Positions 16,337-24,599 of a stretch of 64,000 nucleotides of DNA are shown in pieces. Below the pieces are notes generated by a model that did no database searches, was not told where the DNA came from, and saw only the letters and a program-made list of their open reading frames with translations. Both the position numbers and the translations under genes were made by a program. The first letter of the stretch is position 1. Each line of letters starts with the position of its first letter. The DNA is taken from the NCBI RefSeq assembly GCF_018449635.1, contig NZ_JAAVUV010000007.1, positions 124,001-188,000 on the forward strand, in the 5' to 3' direction. The stretch is from Caballeronia sp. dw_276. Lineage in GTDB: Bacteria > Pseudomonadota > Gammaproteobacteria > Burkholderiales > Burkholderiaceae.

Positions 16337-18156
16337 AACGCGTCGCCGCGCGACCGTTGTCGTGGCTCGCAGCGCTGCTCGCGGTCTATTTGTGCGCGCC
16401 GTTTCTGGCCAGCATTCCGCAGATCGGCGCGGCAGATTGGCATGGCGTGGACTGGAGCTCGACGCTGTCCGCTGTTGCGGTATCGGCGGGAAGCGCGAGC
16501 GTTGCGGCGCTTGTCATCCTGATAGGCGGCGTGCCGCTCGGGTATCTGCTTGCTCGATCCACTTCGCGCGGGGCGGCGTTGCTGGGGTTTATCGTGCAGT
16601 TGCCGCTTGCGCTGCCGCCGCTGACCAGCGGCGTCTTGCTGCTGTTCTTGCTCGGGCCATATAGCTGGGTCGGGCAACTGACCGGCGGTGTGCTGACCGA
16701 CTCGTTTGCGGGCATCGTGCTGGCCGAGACATTTGTTGCCGCGCCTTTTTTGATCATCGCGGCACGCTCCGCATTTGCAGCCGTCGACCCCATGTTCGAG
16801 GACGTGGCCGCGACGCTCGGCCATGGCGCGGGCAGCCGCTTCTTTCGCGTGACCTTGCCGGTCGCGTGGCCGGCGATCAGCGCGGGTCTGGCACTTGCAT
16901 GGCTGCGCGCGTTCGGCGAATTCGGCGCAACCGTGATGGTCGCGTATCACCCGTATTCGCTGCCGGTTTATACCTACGTGGTCTTCGGCGGACAGGGCCT
17001 GCCCGCCATGATGCCGCTGCTGCTGCCGACGCTTGCGATCGCCATCGTATGCGCGGCGTTGTCGATCTATAGCCGCAACGGGCGGGCTACATCCAGCGTG
17101 GAACTCGTCAACGCTGATGACACCAATGACATGCCCCAAGCCCGGGCCATCGTCGACACAGACGATCGCCGCTTGAGCATTGCGCTAAAAAAGCACTTGG
17201 GCAGCTTCGATCTCGACATCGAATGGGCGCCGCAAACGCGGCGTCTTGCCATCATCGGGACATCGGGTTCTGGCAAGTCGATGACCCTGCGCCTTATCGC
17301 CGGGCTTGAAACCGGACAAACGGCGACGGTGTCTCTTGGTAGCGATTCGCTGACCGGCCTTTCGCCCGAGGCGCGCAGGATTGGTTACATGCCGCAAGAC
17401 TATGGACTCTTTCCGCACATGACGGTCGCGCAGCAACTCGCGTTTCCGTTAAGTGCGGATGCCGCGAGTGCACGGCAATGGGTCGATCAACTGGGACTTT
17501 CAACGTTGCTCGGACGCTTGCCGCACGAGTTGTCCTTTGGTCAGCGCCAGCGCGTGGCGCTTGCCCGCGCGTTGACGCAACACAGTCAGCTTCTACTCTT
17601 CGATGAACCCTTCGCCGCCCTCGATACACCCCGCCGCCGGCGTCTTCAGCAATCGCTGCGAGCGTTGCAACGGGAGATATCGGCGGTAACCGTGATCGTC
17701 ACGCATGATCCCGACGAAGCCGCCCTTCTCGCCGATGAAGTCCTTTTGATTGAACAAGGCCGCGTACTTCAGGCAGGTCCGGTCAGCGAAGTGTTCGAGC
17801 GTCCTGCAACGCTACGCGCAGCAGAACTGCTGGGTTTGCACAACGTCGGGCAAGGTACGTTTGTTGAACCGGGTCTGATCGAGCTGGGTGGGTCCTTACG
17901 GCTGGCCACTGCACAGCGTTTTCCGGCGGGAAGCAGCATCATGTGGCGCGTTCCGGCACTGGCGATCACGCAAGAGCAAACCGGCGCCTTCGAGGGCGTT
18001 GTGGAAAACATCGAACTGCGCCGCGGCGAGCGCTACGCGCGGCTGAAAATCGTGGGAGTTGCGTTCGACATCCCCACCGATGACCCACGGGTGAAGACCG
18101 GTACATCGCACCGTTTTTCCATCGATACGAAGCGGTTAACCGTCTGGTCCATTTAG
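16333..18156 (+). CDS. ModB-ModC fusion: permease plus ATPase in one chain
   Basis: 607 residues. Residues about 1-250 are an ABC permease with five to six membrane helices and the EAA-loop region (EDVAATLGHGAGSRFFRVTLPVAWPAISAG). Residues about 275-500 are an ABC ATPase: Walker A GTSGSGKS, signature LSFGQRQRVALARAL, Walker B LLLFDEP, and H-loop VTHD. A C-terminal TOBE-like segment (about 540-605) follows. In E. coli these are two genes, so the fusion is notable. ATG overlaps modA's stop by 4 bases, and a strong terminator follows. Confidence 0.92.
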   Translation: MKRVAARPLSWLAALLAVYLCAPFLASIPQIGAADWHGVDWSSTLSAVAVSAGSASVAALVILIGGVPLGYLLARSTSRGAALLGFIVQLPLALPPLTSGVLLLFLLGPYSWVGQLTGGVLTDSFAGIVLAETFVAAPFLIIAARSAFAAVDPMFEDVAATLGHGAGSRFFRVTLPVAWPAISAGLALAWLRAFGEFGATVMVAYHPYSLPVYTYVVFGGQGLPAMMPLLLPTLAIAIVCAALSIYSRNGRATSSVELVNADDTNDMPQARAIVDTDDRRLSIALKKHLGSFDLDIEWAPQTRRLAIIGTSGSGKSMTLRLIAGLETGQTATVSLGSDSLTGLSPEARRIGYMPQDYGLFPHMTVAQQLAFPLSADAASARQWVDQLGLSTLLGRLPHELSFGQRQRVALARALTQHSQLLLFDEPFAALDTPRRRRLQQSLRALQREISAVTVIVTHDPDEAALLADEVLLIEQGRVLQAGPVSEVFERPATLRAAELLGLHNVGQGTFVEPGLIELGGSLRLATAQRFPAGSSIMWRVPALAITQEQTGAFEGVVENIELRRGERYARLKIVGVAFDIPTDDPRVKTGTSHRFSIDTKRLTVWSI

Positions 18157-18162
18157 AAACAA

Positions 18163-18193
18163 AAAAAGCCGTCAATCGAATTGACGGCTTTTT
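18163..18193. terminator. Rho-independent terminator, bidirectional
   Basis: AGCCGTCAAT, short loop, ATTGACGGCT with an A-run on the left and a T-run on the right. It stands between the convergent modBC fusion and response regulator genes and should serve both. Confidence 0.88.
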
Positions 18194-18209
18194 ATGTTGA
18201 ACGTCAAAC

Positions 18210-18941
18210 TCAAGCGGCGGCTTCCTCCTGCAGCGCTTGTTGCGTGGCTTCTTCATCGCCATAAAGATGCAACAGCCGGTAGCCGCTCTTGTACACCGGC
18301 TGCAAGCGGAAGTGATTGATCGGCTCGATGCTCAGCGCAAGCCTCAAGCGCGACACGTGGCTGTCGATCGTTCGTGTGCTTTCGCGGAACTCACGTCCCC
18401 AGACCATCGCGAAAATGTGATCGCGCGACAACACGCGGCCAATGTTCGAGAAGAACAACAACGCGAGCCGGAACTGCGTACCGCTCAACTGGACCGGTTG
18501 CCCGCGCACCGTCACGCTTTGCTGGCGTGAATCGAAGCGGTACGGACCGAGTTCGGTGATGGCGGCCGCGTTCGCCGGATAAGCGCGCCGCAGCAGCGCC
18601 TCTATACGCGCGCCAAATTCCGCGCTGCGCACCGGGTGCGTGACGAAGTCGTCGGCGCCGGCGGACAGCGCACGCACGATGTTGCTCTCGCCGCCATCGG
18701 CGGAAGCGAACATGACGGGAACGCGCTCGCCAATGCCTGAGCGCATCGACTTGAGCAAGTCCAGGCCGGACAAGCCGGAGGACTGCCAGTCGAGGATCAG
18801 CATGTCTACGGTCGAGCGCGACAGCGACTTCGACATCGCCAGACCGTCGCTAAAGGGAATGCACACGTGGCCGAGCCGCTCGACGATTTCGGTGACGACA
18901 TAACGGTGCTGGGGATCAGACTGCAGGATTGCGATACGCAT
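18210..18941 (-). CDS. OmpR-type response regulator with degenerate receiver
   Basis: 243 residues. The receiver (1-115) keeps the phospho-acceptor Asp (MLILDWQ), but the acidic pair is reduced to LQSD and the conserved Lys is replaced by His (DDFVTHPV). The C-terminal winged helix (about 130-225) is of the OmpR/PhoB type (GTQFRLALLFFSN...RVLSRDHIF...RTIDSHVSRLR). No kinase gene is next to it. The start MRIAILQSD (18941) is chosen by alignment with the family, although no clear ribosome site is seen; 19013 is an alternative. Phosphorylation-independent action is possible. Confidence 0.87.
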   Translation of the reverse strand: MRIAILQSDPQHRYVVTEIVERLGHVCIPFSDGLAMSKSLSRSTVDMLILDWQSSGLSGLDLLKSMRSGIGERVPVMFASADGGESNIVRALSAGADDFVTHPVRSAEFGARIEALLRRAYPANAAAITELGPYRFDSRQQSVTVRGQPVQLSGTQFRLALLFFSNIGRVLSRDHIFAMVWGREFRESTRTIDSHVSRLRLALSIEPINHFRLQPVYKSGYRLLHLYGDEEATQQALQEEAAA

Positions 18942-19297
18942 GATGACGATGCCGGTGACGCTGCGCACGATGACTTCGGCTTGATCGATCGAAGGCATCG
19001 CAGAAGGTCTCATGAAGCTCTACGAGACCGCTTTGAACGCGCGAATTCTCCAGAGCGTGATCGCCTTGTCCTATCGGAAAACTCCTATTTTTCCGGCCGA
19101 TACCGTCACAAATGCTTTCAATCTGTCGCGCAAAGTCACTGCTTGTGCCGACTCGTGCCTGCATCGGCGTAAAACGGCATTTCATCGCGTGCTTAATCGG
19201 GATGCACGAAAGCAACAGGCTGCCCGAGCAAAATCCCTGCATGCATAGTTCACGAACCACGGAAACGTCGCGCGCTGCAGCTGGTTAAGCTGGTCCC
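18942..19297. other. Intergenic region between divergent response regulator and MFS genes
   Basis: 356 bases with no gene I can support. It must hold two promoters. A hairpin with CGGAAAA and TTTTCCG arms is at about 19076-19095; its role is unclear. Confidence 0.5.
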
Positions 19298-20713
19298 ATG
19301 AACTCGAACCTTCAATCCTCGCACGCGGGGCTGAGCACACGTCAGGCGTTGATCGTCACCACGGCCAGCATGGGCTTCGTGGTTTCCCAACTCGATGTCA
19401 CCATCGTCAACGTCGCCCTTGCCAGCATGGGGCGCGACCTGCACGCGGGCGTCGCGAGCCTGCAGTGGACCGTGGACGCGTACGCGCTTGCCTTCGCCGC
19501 GCTGATGCTTTCAGCGGGCGTGCTGGGCGACCGCTTCGGCGCGCGGCGGCTATTCGTGGCGGGGCTGGCGCTGTTCGGACTGGCGTCGGCGGCGTGCGGA
19601 TTTGCCGCCGATGCCAGCCAGCTCATCGCCGCCCGCGCGTTACAAGGCATTGGCGCCGCGGCAATGCTGCCGAACTCGCTCGTGCTGCTGAACCAGTCGT
19701 GCGGCCACGACGACGGCTTGCGGGCGCGCGCCGTGAGCCTCTGGACAGCGGCGGGCGCGGTCTCCATTGCGGCTGGGCCGGTCGCGGGCGGCGTGCTGAT
19801 TGCGGCGTTCGGCTGGCGCAGCATTTTCTGGGTCAACGTGCCGCTTTGCATGGCCGGGATTGCCGCGACCTATGCGTGGATTGCCGATAAAAAACCCGCG
19901 CAGAAAGGCCAGGGCGTGGATCTGCCGGGGCAAGTGCTGGCGACCGTTGCACTGACGTCTTTCGTCGGCGCGATGATCGAGCTTCAGCCTCTCGGCATCA
20001 CGCATCCGGTTGTTATCGGCGGGATGGTACTGGCGCTGCTGACGGGCGCCGGGTTTGTCGTGGTCGAGCGGCGCGCCCGGGCGCCCATGCTGCCGCCAGC
20101 GCTCTTTCGCGACCGCACTTTCAATTCGGCGATTGCATTTGGCATCTGCGTGAACCTGACGTACTACGGCATGGTGTTTGTGCTGAGCCTGTATTTGCAG
20201 CGCGTGCTGGGCCTCTCGCCGCTTCATGCAGGGCTCGCTTTCCTGCCGCTGACCGGAGGATTTTTGCTGTCGAATCTTGCCGCCGGGCCTGTGGTTGCGC
20301 GCTTCGGTTCCCGGTTGCCCATGATCGCGGGCGCGTTGATCGATGCCGCCGGGTTCGCGGCGCTCTGTTTCGTCGATGCGAGCACGCCCGTCGCCGTCTT
20401 GCTGCTGCCATTTCTGCTGATCCCGACCGGAATGGGACTCGCGGTCCCCGCCATGACCACCGCGATGCTCGGGACGGTCGAACCCGCGCGGGCCGGCACT
20501 GCGTCTGCGGTGCTCAATACGGCCCGGCAAGCGGCCGGTGCGATCGGCGTCGCGGTTTTTGGGGCGTTGGCGAGTCATGCCGCGGCGGCGGAGACCGCGC
20601 AGATCGTGACGGGCGTCAGGCTGTCGGCGGCAATCTCCGTGGCGTTGCTGTTGCTGGCTGCAGCGATGGCGTGGCGGTTGGTGCGGTCCCGCGTGCCGGA
20701 GAACAAACGCTAG
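19298..20713 (+). CDS. MFS drug efflux transporter (DHA2/EmrB-QacA type)
   Basis: 471 residues with about 14 membrane helices. Family features are LDVTIVNVALASMGRDL (motif D1), GVLGDRFGARRLFVAG (motif A) and the motif C-like region AAGAVSIAAGPVAGGVL. It is expected to export hydrophobic compounds using the proton gradient. No membrane-fusion or TetR partner gene is adjacent, so the substrate is unknown. Its GC content is even higher than that of its neighbours. Confidence 0.92.
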   Translation: MNSNLQSSHAGLSTRQALIVTTASMGFVVSQLDVTIVNVALASMGRDLHAGVASLQWTVDAYALAFAALMLSAGVLGDRFGARRLFVAGLALFGLASAACGFAADASQLIAARALQGIGAAAMLPNSLVLLNQSCGHDDGLRARAVSLWTAAGAVSIAAGPVAGGVLIAAFGWRSIFWVNVPLCMAGIAATYAWIADKKPAQKGQGVDLPGQVLATVALTSFVGAMIELQPLGITHPVVIGGMVLALLTGAGFVVVERRARAPMLPPALFRDRTFNSAIAFGICVNLTYYGMVFVLSLYLQRVLGLSPLHAGLAFLPLTGGFLLSNLAAGPVVARFGSRLPMIAGALIDAAGFAALCFVDASTPVAVLLLPFLLIPTGMGLAVPAMTTAMLGTVEPARAGTASAVLNTARQAAGAIGVAVFGALASHAAAAETAQIVTGVRLSAAISVALLLLAAAMAWRLVRSRVPENKR

Positions 20714-20806
20714 ATAAGCGGCCACATGCCGGGAACGCGGGTTGCGAAAAGGTCCCTGCACCTCTCGTGCAACGCGCGGTCCGCAGGCCGCTGGAGGTAT
20801 CGAACC

Positions 20807-20977
20807 ATGTCCACGCCGCCCGTAGATCCGACCCAATTGCCGATAGAACCAGATCCCGACGAATTGCTCGACCCGGACGCACCGCCGAACCCCGACGATC
20901 CCGATCTGCCCGACGGGCCAGATTCCGCGACGCCTCTTGTCCCGGCCGATCCCAACAACGGCTCGCCGCGGCTTTGA
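20807..20977 (+). CDS. Small Pro/Asp-rich acidic protein
   Basis: 56 residues, almost half Pro and Asp (repeats of the kind DPDELLDPDAPPNPDDPD). It is strongly acidic and surely disordered. TGGAGGT stands 9 bases before ATG 20807, and a strong terminator follows, which supports a real gene. I do not know its function. Confidence 0.62.
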   Translation: MSTPPVDPTQLPIEPDPDELLDPDAPPNPDDPDLPDGPDSATPLVPADPNNGSPRL

Positions 20978-20997
20978 GATTCGTTAGGTATGGGTTG

Positions 20998-21037
20998 AAA
21001 AAAGCCCGAACGCGCACGCGCGTCCGGGCTTTTTTTA
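20998..21037 (+). terminator. Rho-independent terminator
   Basis: AAAAAGCCCG...CGGGCTTTTTTT with a GC-rich loop. It ends the small acidic protein transcript and is convergent with the gene at 21056, which it may also serve. Confidence 0.85.
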
Positions 21038-21055
21038 AGGCTTCGGGTAAGAGAT

Positions 21056-21328
21056 TTAGAGCGTCGTAGTCAGTACATCGCCTGATTTAAGCGCTTTCTC
21101 GATCAACCCGCTTTCCTGGGCTTTCCGCACGGCATCGGCGACAAAAGATTCCGGCGCCTCGACCTCGGCCTTGATTGCGCTGATGATCCCGGAAGCCTCG
21201 ACAATCACCAGCGATTTCGCCGAATCCGCACGGCTGATGATCACGCGCTGCGGGCTGCCGCCGTCCGCGATGCTTGCGCAGAATTGCATCGGCTGGCCGT
21301 CAATGGTTTGCTCGAAGGTTTGGATCAT
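21056..21328 (-). CDS. Hypothetical 90-residue protein
   Basis: No recognised family. From MIQTFEQTIDG it has an alternating pattern that could be a small beta domain (MQFCASIADGG, QRVIISRAD, SLVIVEASG) followed by helix (SFVADAVRKAQESGLIEKAL). No signal peptide or membrane segment is visible. GAGG lies somewhat far (about 12 bases) upstream of ATG 21328; the longer frame to 21391 adds residues without support. Confidence 0.65.
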   Translation of the reverse strand: MIQTFEQTIDGQPMQFCASIADGGSPQRVIISRADSAKSLVIVEASGIISAIKAEVEAPESFVADAVRKAQESGLIEKALKSGDVLTTTL

Positions 21329-21479
21329 ATTGAAGGTTCGCCTCTGTAGATGAACTGTAAGTCCTGGAAAGGAACGCATCATCCATGCCAACTCGCCCGA
21401 CGCGCGTCTTCCTGACGATTCCTGACTATTGAGCGCCGAGCGGGCCAGAGGTTCAAAAACCGTGCGTCTGAACCGCGCT

Positions 21480-22133
21480 TTAAAACCGATACGTCACGCC
21501 GAGCTGAACGACCGGATACCAGCGATATTTTTCCACGCGATTGGTAATGTCCTGCTTTTCCTGATCGATATTCGCCTGCGTGGTGAGCAAGCTGTACACC
21601 TCCGGCACAAAGTACGACACGTGCGGGCGGCCATACGCCACGCCGAGATCGAACATGAATCCGAATCCCTTCGATACCGGTTTGTGCCCATACCCCACGC
21701 CCAGATAGGGCATGACGCTCGGCAAACGCACGGTAGCCGACGGCGCGCCGGCAATGGCAGGTACCGAAGCGTCGCCGATCTTGAAGTTGCCCTGGGCGTC
21801 GGGAACGGCGTGGGCCTTCAGTTCGTCGCCGTTGATCAGCGCGCCGCCTGTCACCCGGAAGCCGCTGTTCGTGAACGGAAACAGATCGAGGTAAAGGCCG
21901 CCTTGTATGAGACTCAGATGCCCGTCGTATTTGGCGCCGTCCACGTTGAACGAATGCGAAAAACCGAAACCTTCCACTTCAGCATGTACGCCCGCCCACG
22001 AGTTGAGCGAATACGCGGCGCCGACACCCCCGCCCAGCGTCCCCCCTTGTACATAGACCTCTTGCGCCTGGGTCGTTTGCGTTGCCAGCATGGCGATCAT
22101 GGCGGCCGCCGCCGCGCTCAGAACTGTCTTCAC
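21480..22133 (-). CDS. Outer-membrane beta-barrel protein
   Basis: 217 residues from GTG 22133, where GGAGAAGG stands 5 bases before the start. The leader KTVLSAAAAAMIAMLATQTTQA then follows directly, a good signal peptide; the longer frame to 22202 would spoil it. The mature part alternates hydrophobic residues and glycine (YVQGGTLGGGVGAAYS, LSLIQGGLYLDLFP) and ends with a terminal aromatic residue (LGVTYRF), typical of outer-membrane barrels. The family within that class is uncertain. Confidence 0.78.
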   Translation of the reverse strand: MKTVLSAAAAAMIAMLATQTTQAQEVYVQGGTLGGGVGAAYSLNSWAGVHAEVEGFGFSHSFNVDGAKYDGHLSLIQGGLYLDLFPFTNSGFRVTGGALINGDELKAHAVPDAQGNFKIGDASVPAIAGAPSATVRLPSVMPYLGVGYGHKPVSKGFGFMFDLGVAYGRPHVSYFVPEVYSLLTTQANIDQEKQDITNRVEKYRWYPVVQLGVTYRF

Positions 22134-22351
22134 TGCACCTTCTCCGTTAGTAGCCGGGCTCCTTCCCGTGGCGAGACTGTACGGTTTCGTTAAACGATTC
22201 AATGGAACGAACAGTGACCGTTTTTGGCGTCAATTCAACGGCATCGCAGTGTCCAGAAACTGTCCGCACTCATTGCAAAAAATACCCGTGATGCGAAGTA
22301 AATTTTGCTGGCGCAGTTAAATCGGCAAGAAAAGATTCCTCACGTCCACCC

Positions 22352-22378
22352 TAAATGTAGGGGCCCGCTTGCCGTTAA
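22352..22378 (+). promoter_or_regulatory. Sigma-28 (FliA) promoter of motAB
   Basis: TAAA at 22352-22355, exactly 15 bases, then GCCGTTAA at 22371-22378; the FliA consensus is TAAA-N15-GCCGATAA. One mismatch. It lies 51 bases before motA. Confidence 0.78.
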
Positions 22379-22429
22379 GTTCTGTGACAGCTTCATTCAA
22401 TCGAAGCACAAAAATCCAGCGGAGAGAGC

Positions 22430-23299
22430 ATGTTTGTCGTTATCGGATGGGTGTTAGTCATCGGGTCGGTGATCGGAAGTTTCATGGGTGTCGGCGGCCA
22501 CCTGAAGGCGCTGCTTCAGCCTTTCGAGTTGCTGTGCATCTTCGGTGCCGCGATTGGCGCATTCGTCGTATCAAATCCCATTGCGACGCTGAAGAAAACG
22601 CTCAAGGTGATTCCGACCGCATTCAAGGGCGGCGGCTACTCGAAAGAGAAATACGTGCAGCTCATCGCACTGCTCTACGAGCTGCTTCAAAAAGCGCGCA
22701 AGGAAGGCATGATGGCGCTCGAAGTCGATGTCGAAGCGCCCGAGAAAAGCCCGACGTTCATGAAGTACGAACACGTGCTCAACGACCACCATCTGCTGGA
22801 ATTCATCGTCGATTATTTGCGCATGATGTCGAGCGGCAACGTCAACGCGCTCGAAATGCAGGACCTCATGGATGAAGAACTCGAGACGCATCATGCAGAG
22901 GCATCGGTCGCGTCCGGCGCGATCCAGAAAATGGCCGACGGCCTGCCTGCATTCGGGATTGTTGCAGCCGTGATGGGCGTCGTTCATACCATGGGCTCTG
23001 TCGGCGCCGCGCCCGCCATTCTCGGCGAGATGATTGCCGGCGCGCTCGTTGGCACGTTCCTCGGCATCTTGCTCGCGTACGGCTTCTTCGGACCGCTTGC
23101 CGATCTGCTTGCCGCAAAGGGACAAGCTGAATCCAAGCCGTTCCAGTGCGTGAAGTCGGTATTGCTTGCGTCGATGAACGGTTATGCGCCTGCCATTGCC
23201 GTCGAGTTCGGCCGCAAGGTGTTGTTCACGGCGGATCGCCCGAGCTTCAAGGAACTCGATGAAGCCGTGCGCGCCACCAAATCGCCAAAGTCGGCCTGA
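22430..23299 (+). CDS. motA: Flagellar motor stator protein MotA
   Basis: 289 residues with four membrane helices (about 2-22, 32-50, 170-190, 205-225) and the large cytoplasmic loop (EKYVQLIALLYELLQKARKEG...) that carries the charged residues touching FliG. The PAFGIVAAVMGVVHTMGSV segment is typical. It forms the proton channel of the flagellar stator with MotB, encoded 36 bases downstream. Preceded by a sigma-28 promoter; flhDC and che genes, often next to motAB in Burkholderia, are absent here. Confidence 0.96.
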   Translation: MFVVIGWVLVIGSVIGSFMGVGGHLKALLQPFELLCIFGAAIGAFVVSNPIATLKKTLKVIPTAFKGGGYSKEKYVQLIALLYELLQKARKEGMMALEVDVEAPEKSPTFMKYEHVLNDHHLLEFIVDYLRMMSSGNVNALEMQDLMDEELETHHAEASVASGAIQKMADGLPAFGIVAAVMGVVHTMGSVGAAPAILGEMIAGALVGTFLGILLAYGFFGPLADLLAAKGQAESKPFQCVKSVLLASMNGYAPAIAVEFGRKVLFTADRPSFKELDEAVRATKSPKSA

Positions 23300-23335
23300 T
23301 GAGCTGCTTGTACTTCGAAACCCCGGGTAACGATC

Positions 23336-24340
23336 ATGGCTGAAAAACCATCCCGCGATCCCCTGCAGTCGGTGCTCGCGCCGACCATCGTGGTACGCCG
23401 GAAGAAGAAATCCGGGCACGGCGGCCATCATGGCGGCGCGTGGAAGATTGCCTACGCCGACTTCGTCACCGCCATGATGGCGTTCTTTCTCCTGATGTGG
23501 CTGCTCGGATCGACATCGAAGTACGACAAGCAGGGCATCGAAGATTATTTCAACGCCCCGCTCTCAACGCTCTTTGGCGGCAAGGACGGCAGCGGTGCGG
23601 CGCGCTCGAGCGTAATCAACGGCGGCGGCCGCGATCTTTCGAGCACACGTCCCGGCGAGGCGACCAAGAGCCAGACCGAGCCGATGCCCAAGACCACCGC
23701 GCGCATTGCAGCGGATGACGACGCGCGCCGCCTCAAGCAACTGAAAGAGAAGCTCACGGCGTTGATCGAAAACACCCCGGCGCTGCGGGCGTTCAAGGAC
23801 CAGATCCGTATCGACATCACGAGCGAAGGTTTGCGTATCGAGATTGTCGATTCGCTCAAGCGGCCCATGTTTGCATCGGGCAGCTCGAAGCTCGAAAGTT
23901 ATGTGGGCGTGATCCTCGCGCAGATCGGGGCGTCCATGAACGATGTGGACAACCGCGTATCGATTGCAGGTCATACCGACGCCGTGCCCTATTCCGGCGG
24001 TCAGGCCGGTTACTCGAACTGGGAATTGTCGAGCGAACGCGCGAATGCTGCACGCCGCTCGCTGATTGCGGGCGGCATGAGCGAAGGCAAGATCCTGCAA
24101 GTGCGCGGCCTCGCCGACGTGCTGCCGCTCAACAAAGCCGTCGCCGATGAACCCACCAACCGCCGCATCAGCATTCTCGTGTTGAACAAGGCCGCCGAGC
24201 AGGCGTTCTTCGCGGATGGAGGCCGTACGTCAGTCGACGATACACAGCCGGCAAGCGCCGTGATACCTGGCAAGGTCGCGCAAGAGCAGCTCAAGCCGCG
24301 GCCGTTTTCCCCAAGCGGCGAAGTCTCATCAAAGGGCTGA
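23336..24340 (+). CDS. motB: Flagellar motor stator protein MotB
   Basis: 334 residues. A basic N-terminus and KIAYADFVTAMMAFFLLMWLL give the single membrane helix with the proton-binding Asp (YADFVTA). The C-terminal OmpA-like peptidoglycan-binding domain (about 165-290) shows VSIAGHTDAVPY, NWELSSERANAARRSL and PTNRRISILV. It anchors the stator to the cell wall. Confidence 0.96.
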   Translation: MAEKPSRDPLQSVLAPTIVVRRKKKSGHGGHHGGAWKIAYADFVTAMMAFFLLMWLLGSTSKYDKQGIEDYFNAPLSTLFGGKDGSGAARSSVINGGGRDLSSTRPGEATKSQTEPMPKTTARIAADDDARRLKQLKEKLTALIENTPALRAFKDQIRIDITSEGLRIEIVDSLKRPMFASGSSKLESYVGVILAQIGASMNDVDNRVSIAGHTDAVPYSGGQAGYSNWELSSERANAARRSLIAGGMSEGKILQVRGLADVLPLNKAVADEPTNRRISILVLNKAAEQAFFADGGRTSVDDTQPASAVIPGKVAQEQLKPRPFSPSGEVSSKG

Positions 24341-24354
24341 CAGGCCGCAGTGCA

Positions 24355-24391
24355 CCGCGCGACGATACTTCAGTCGCGCGCGGTTTCTTTC
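24355..24391 (+). terminator. Terminator after motAB
   Basis: CGCGCGAC, 9-base loop, GTCGCGCG, followed by GGTTTCTTT. Located 15 bases after motB. Confidence 0.65.
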
Positions 24392-24599
24392 CCTGCTTCG
24401 CTGGTCGTGTCATCCCTCTCCCTAGCACAAGAGCAGCGTGTGTAGCGCGGCCGTCGCTTCGATACAACTGTCATAGACCTTACATACACCTCCCGTAAAG
24501 TCCGCCCGTCGCAAGTCAGCGGACCGTAAGAGTCACGCGTATCGAAGCACTTGTTGTACGAGACCACTCACGCTACCACCCACGCTCAGGGAGAATGTT

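Noticed and set aside
19076..19095. CGGAAAA/TTTTCCG hairpin as a terminator
   Set aside because: It sits between two divergent genes, so no transcript should end there; role left open.
19640..20836. Minus-strand frame of 398 residues opposite the MFS transporter
   Set aside because: Extremely Arg/Gln/His-rich shadow translation.
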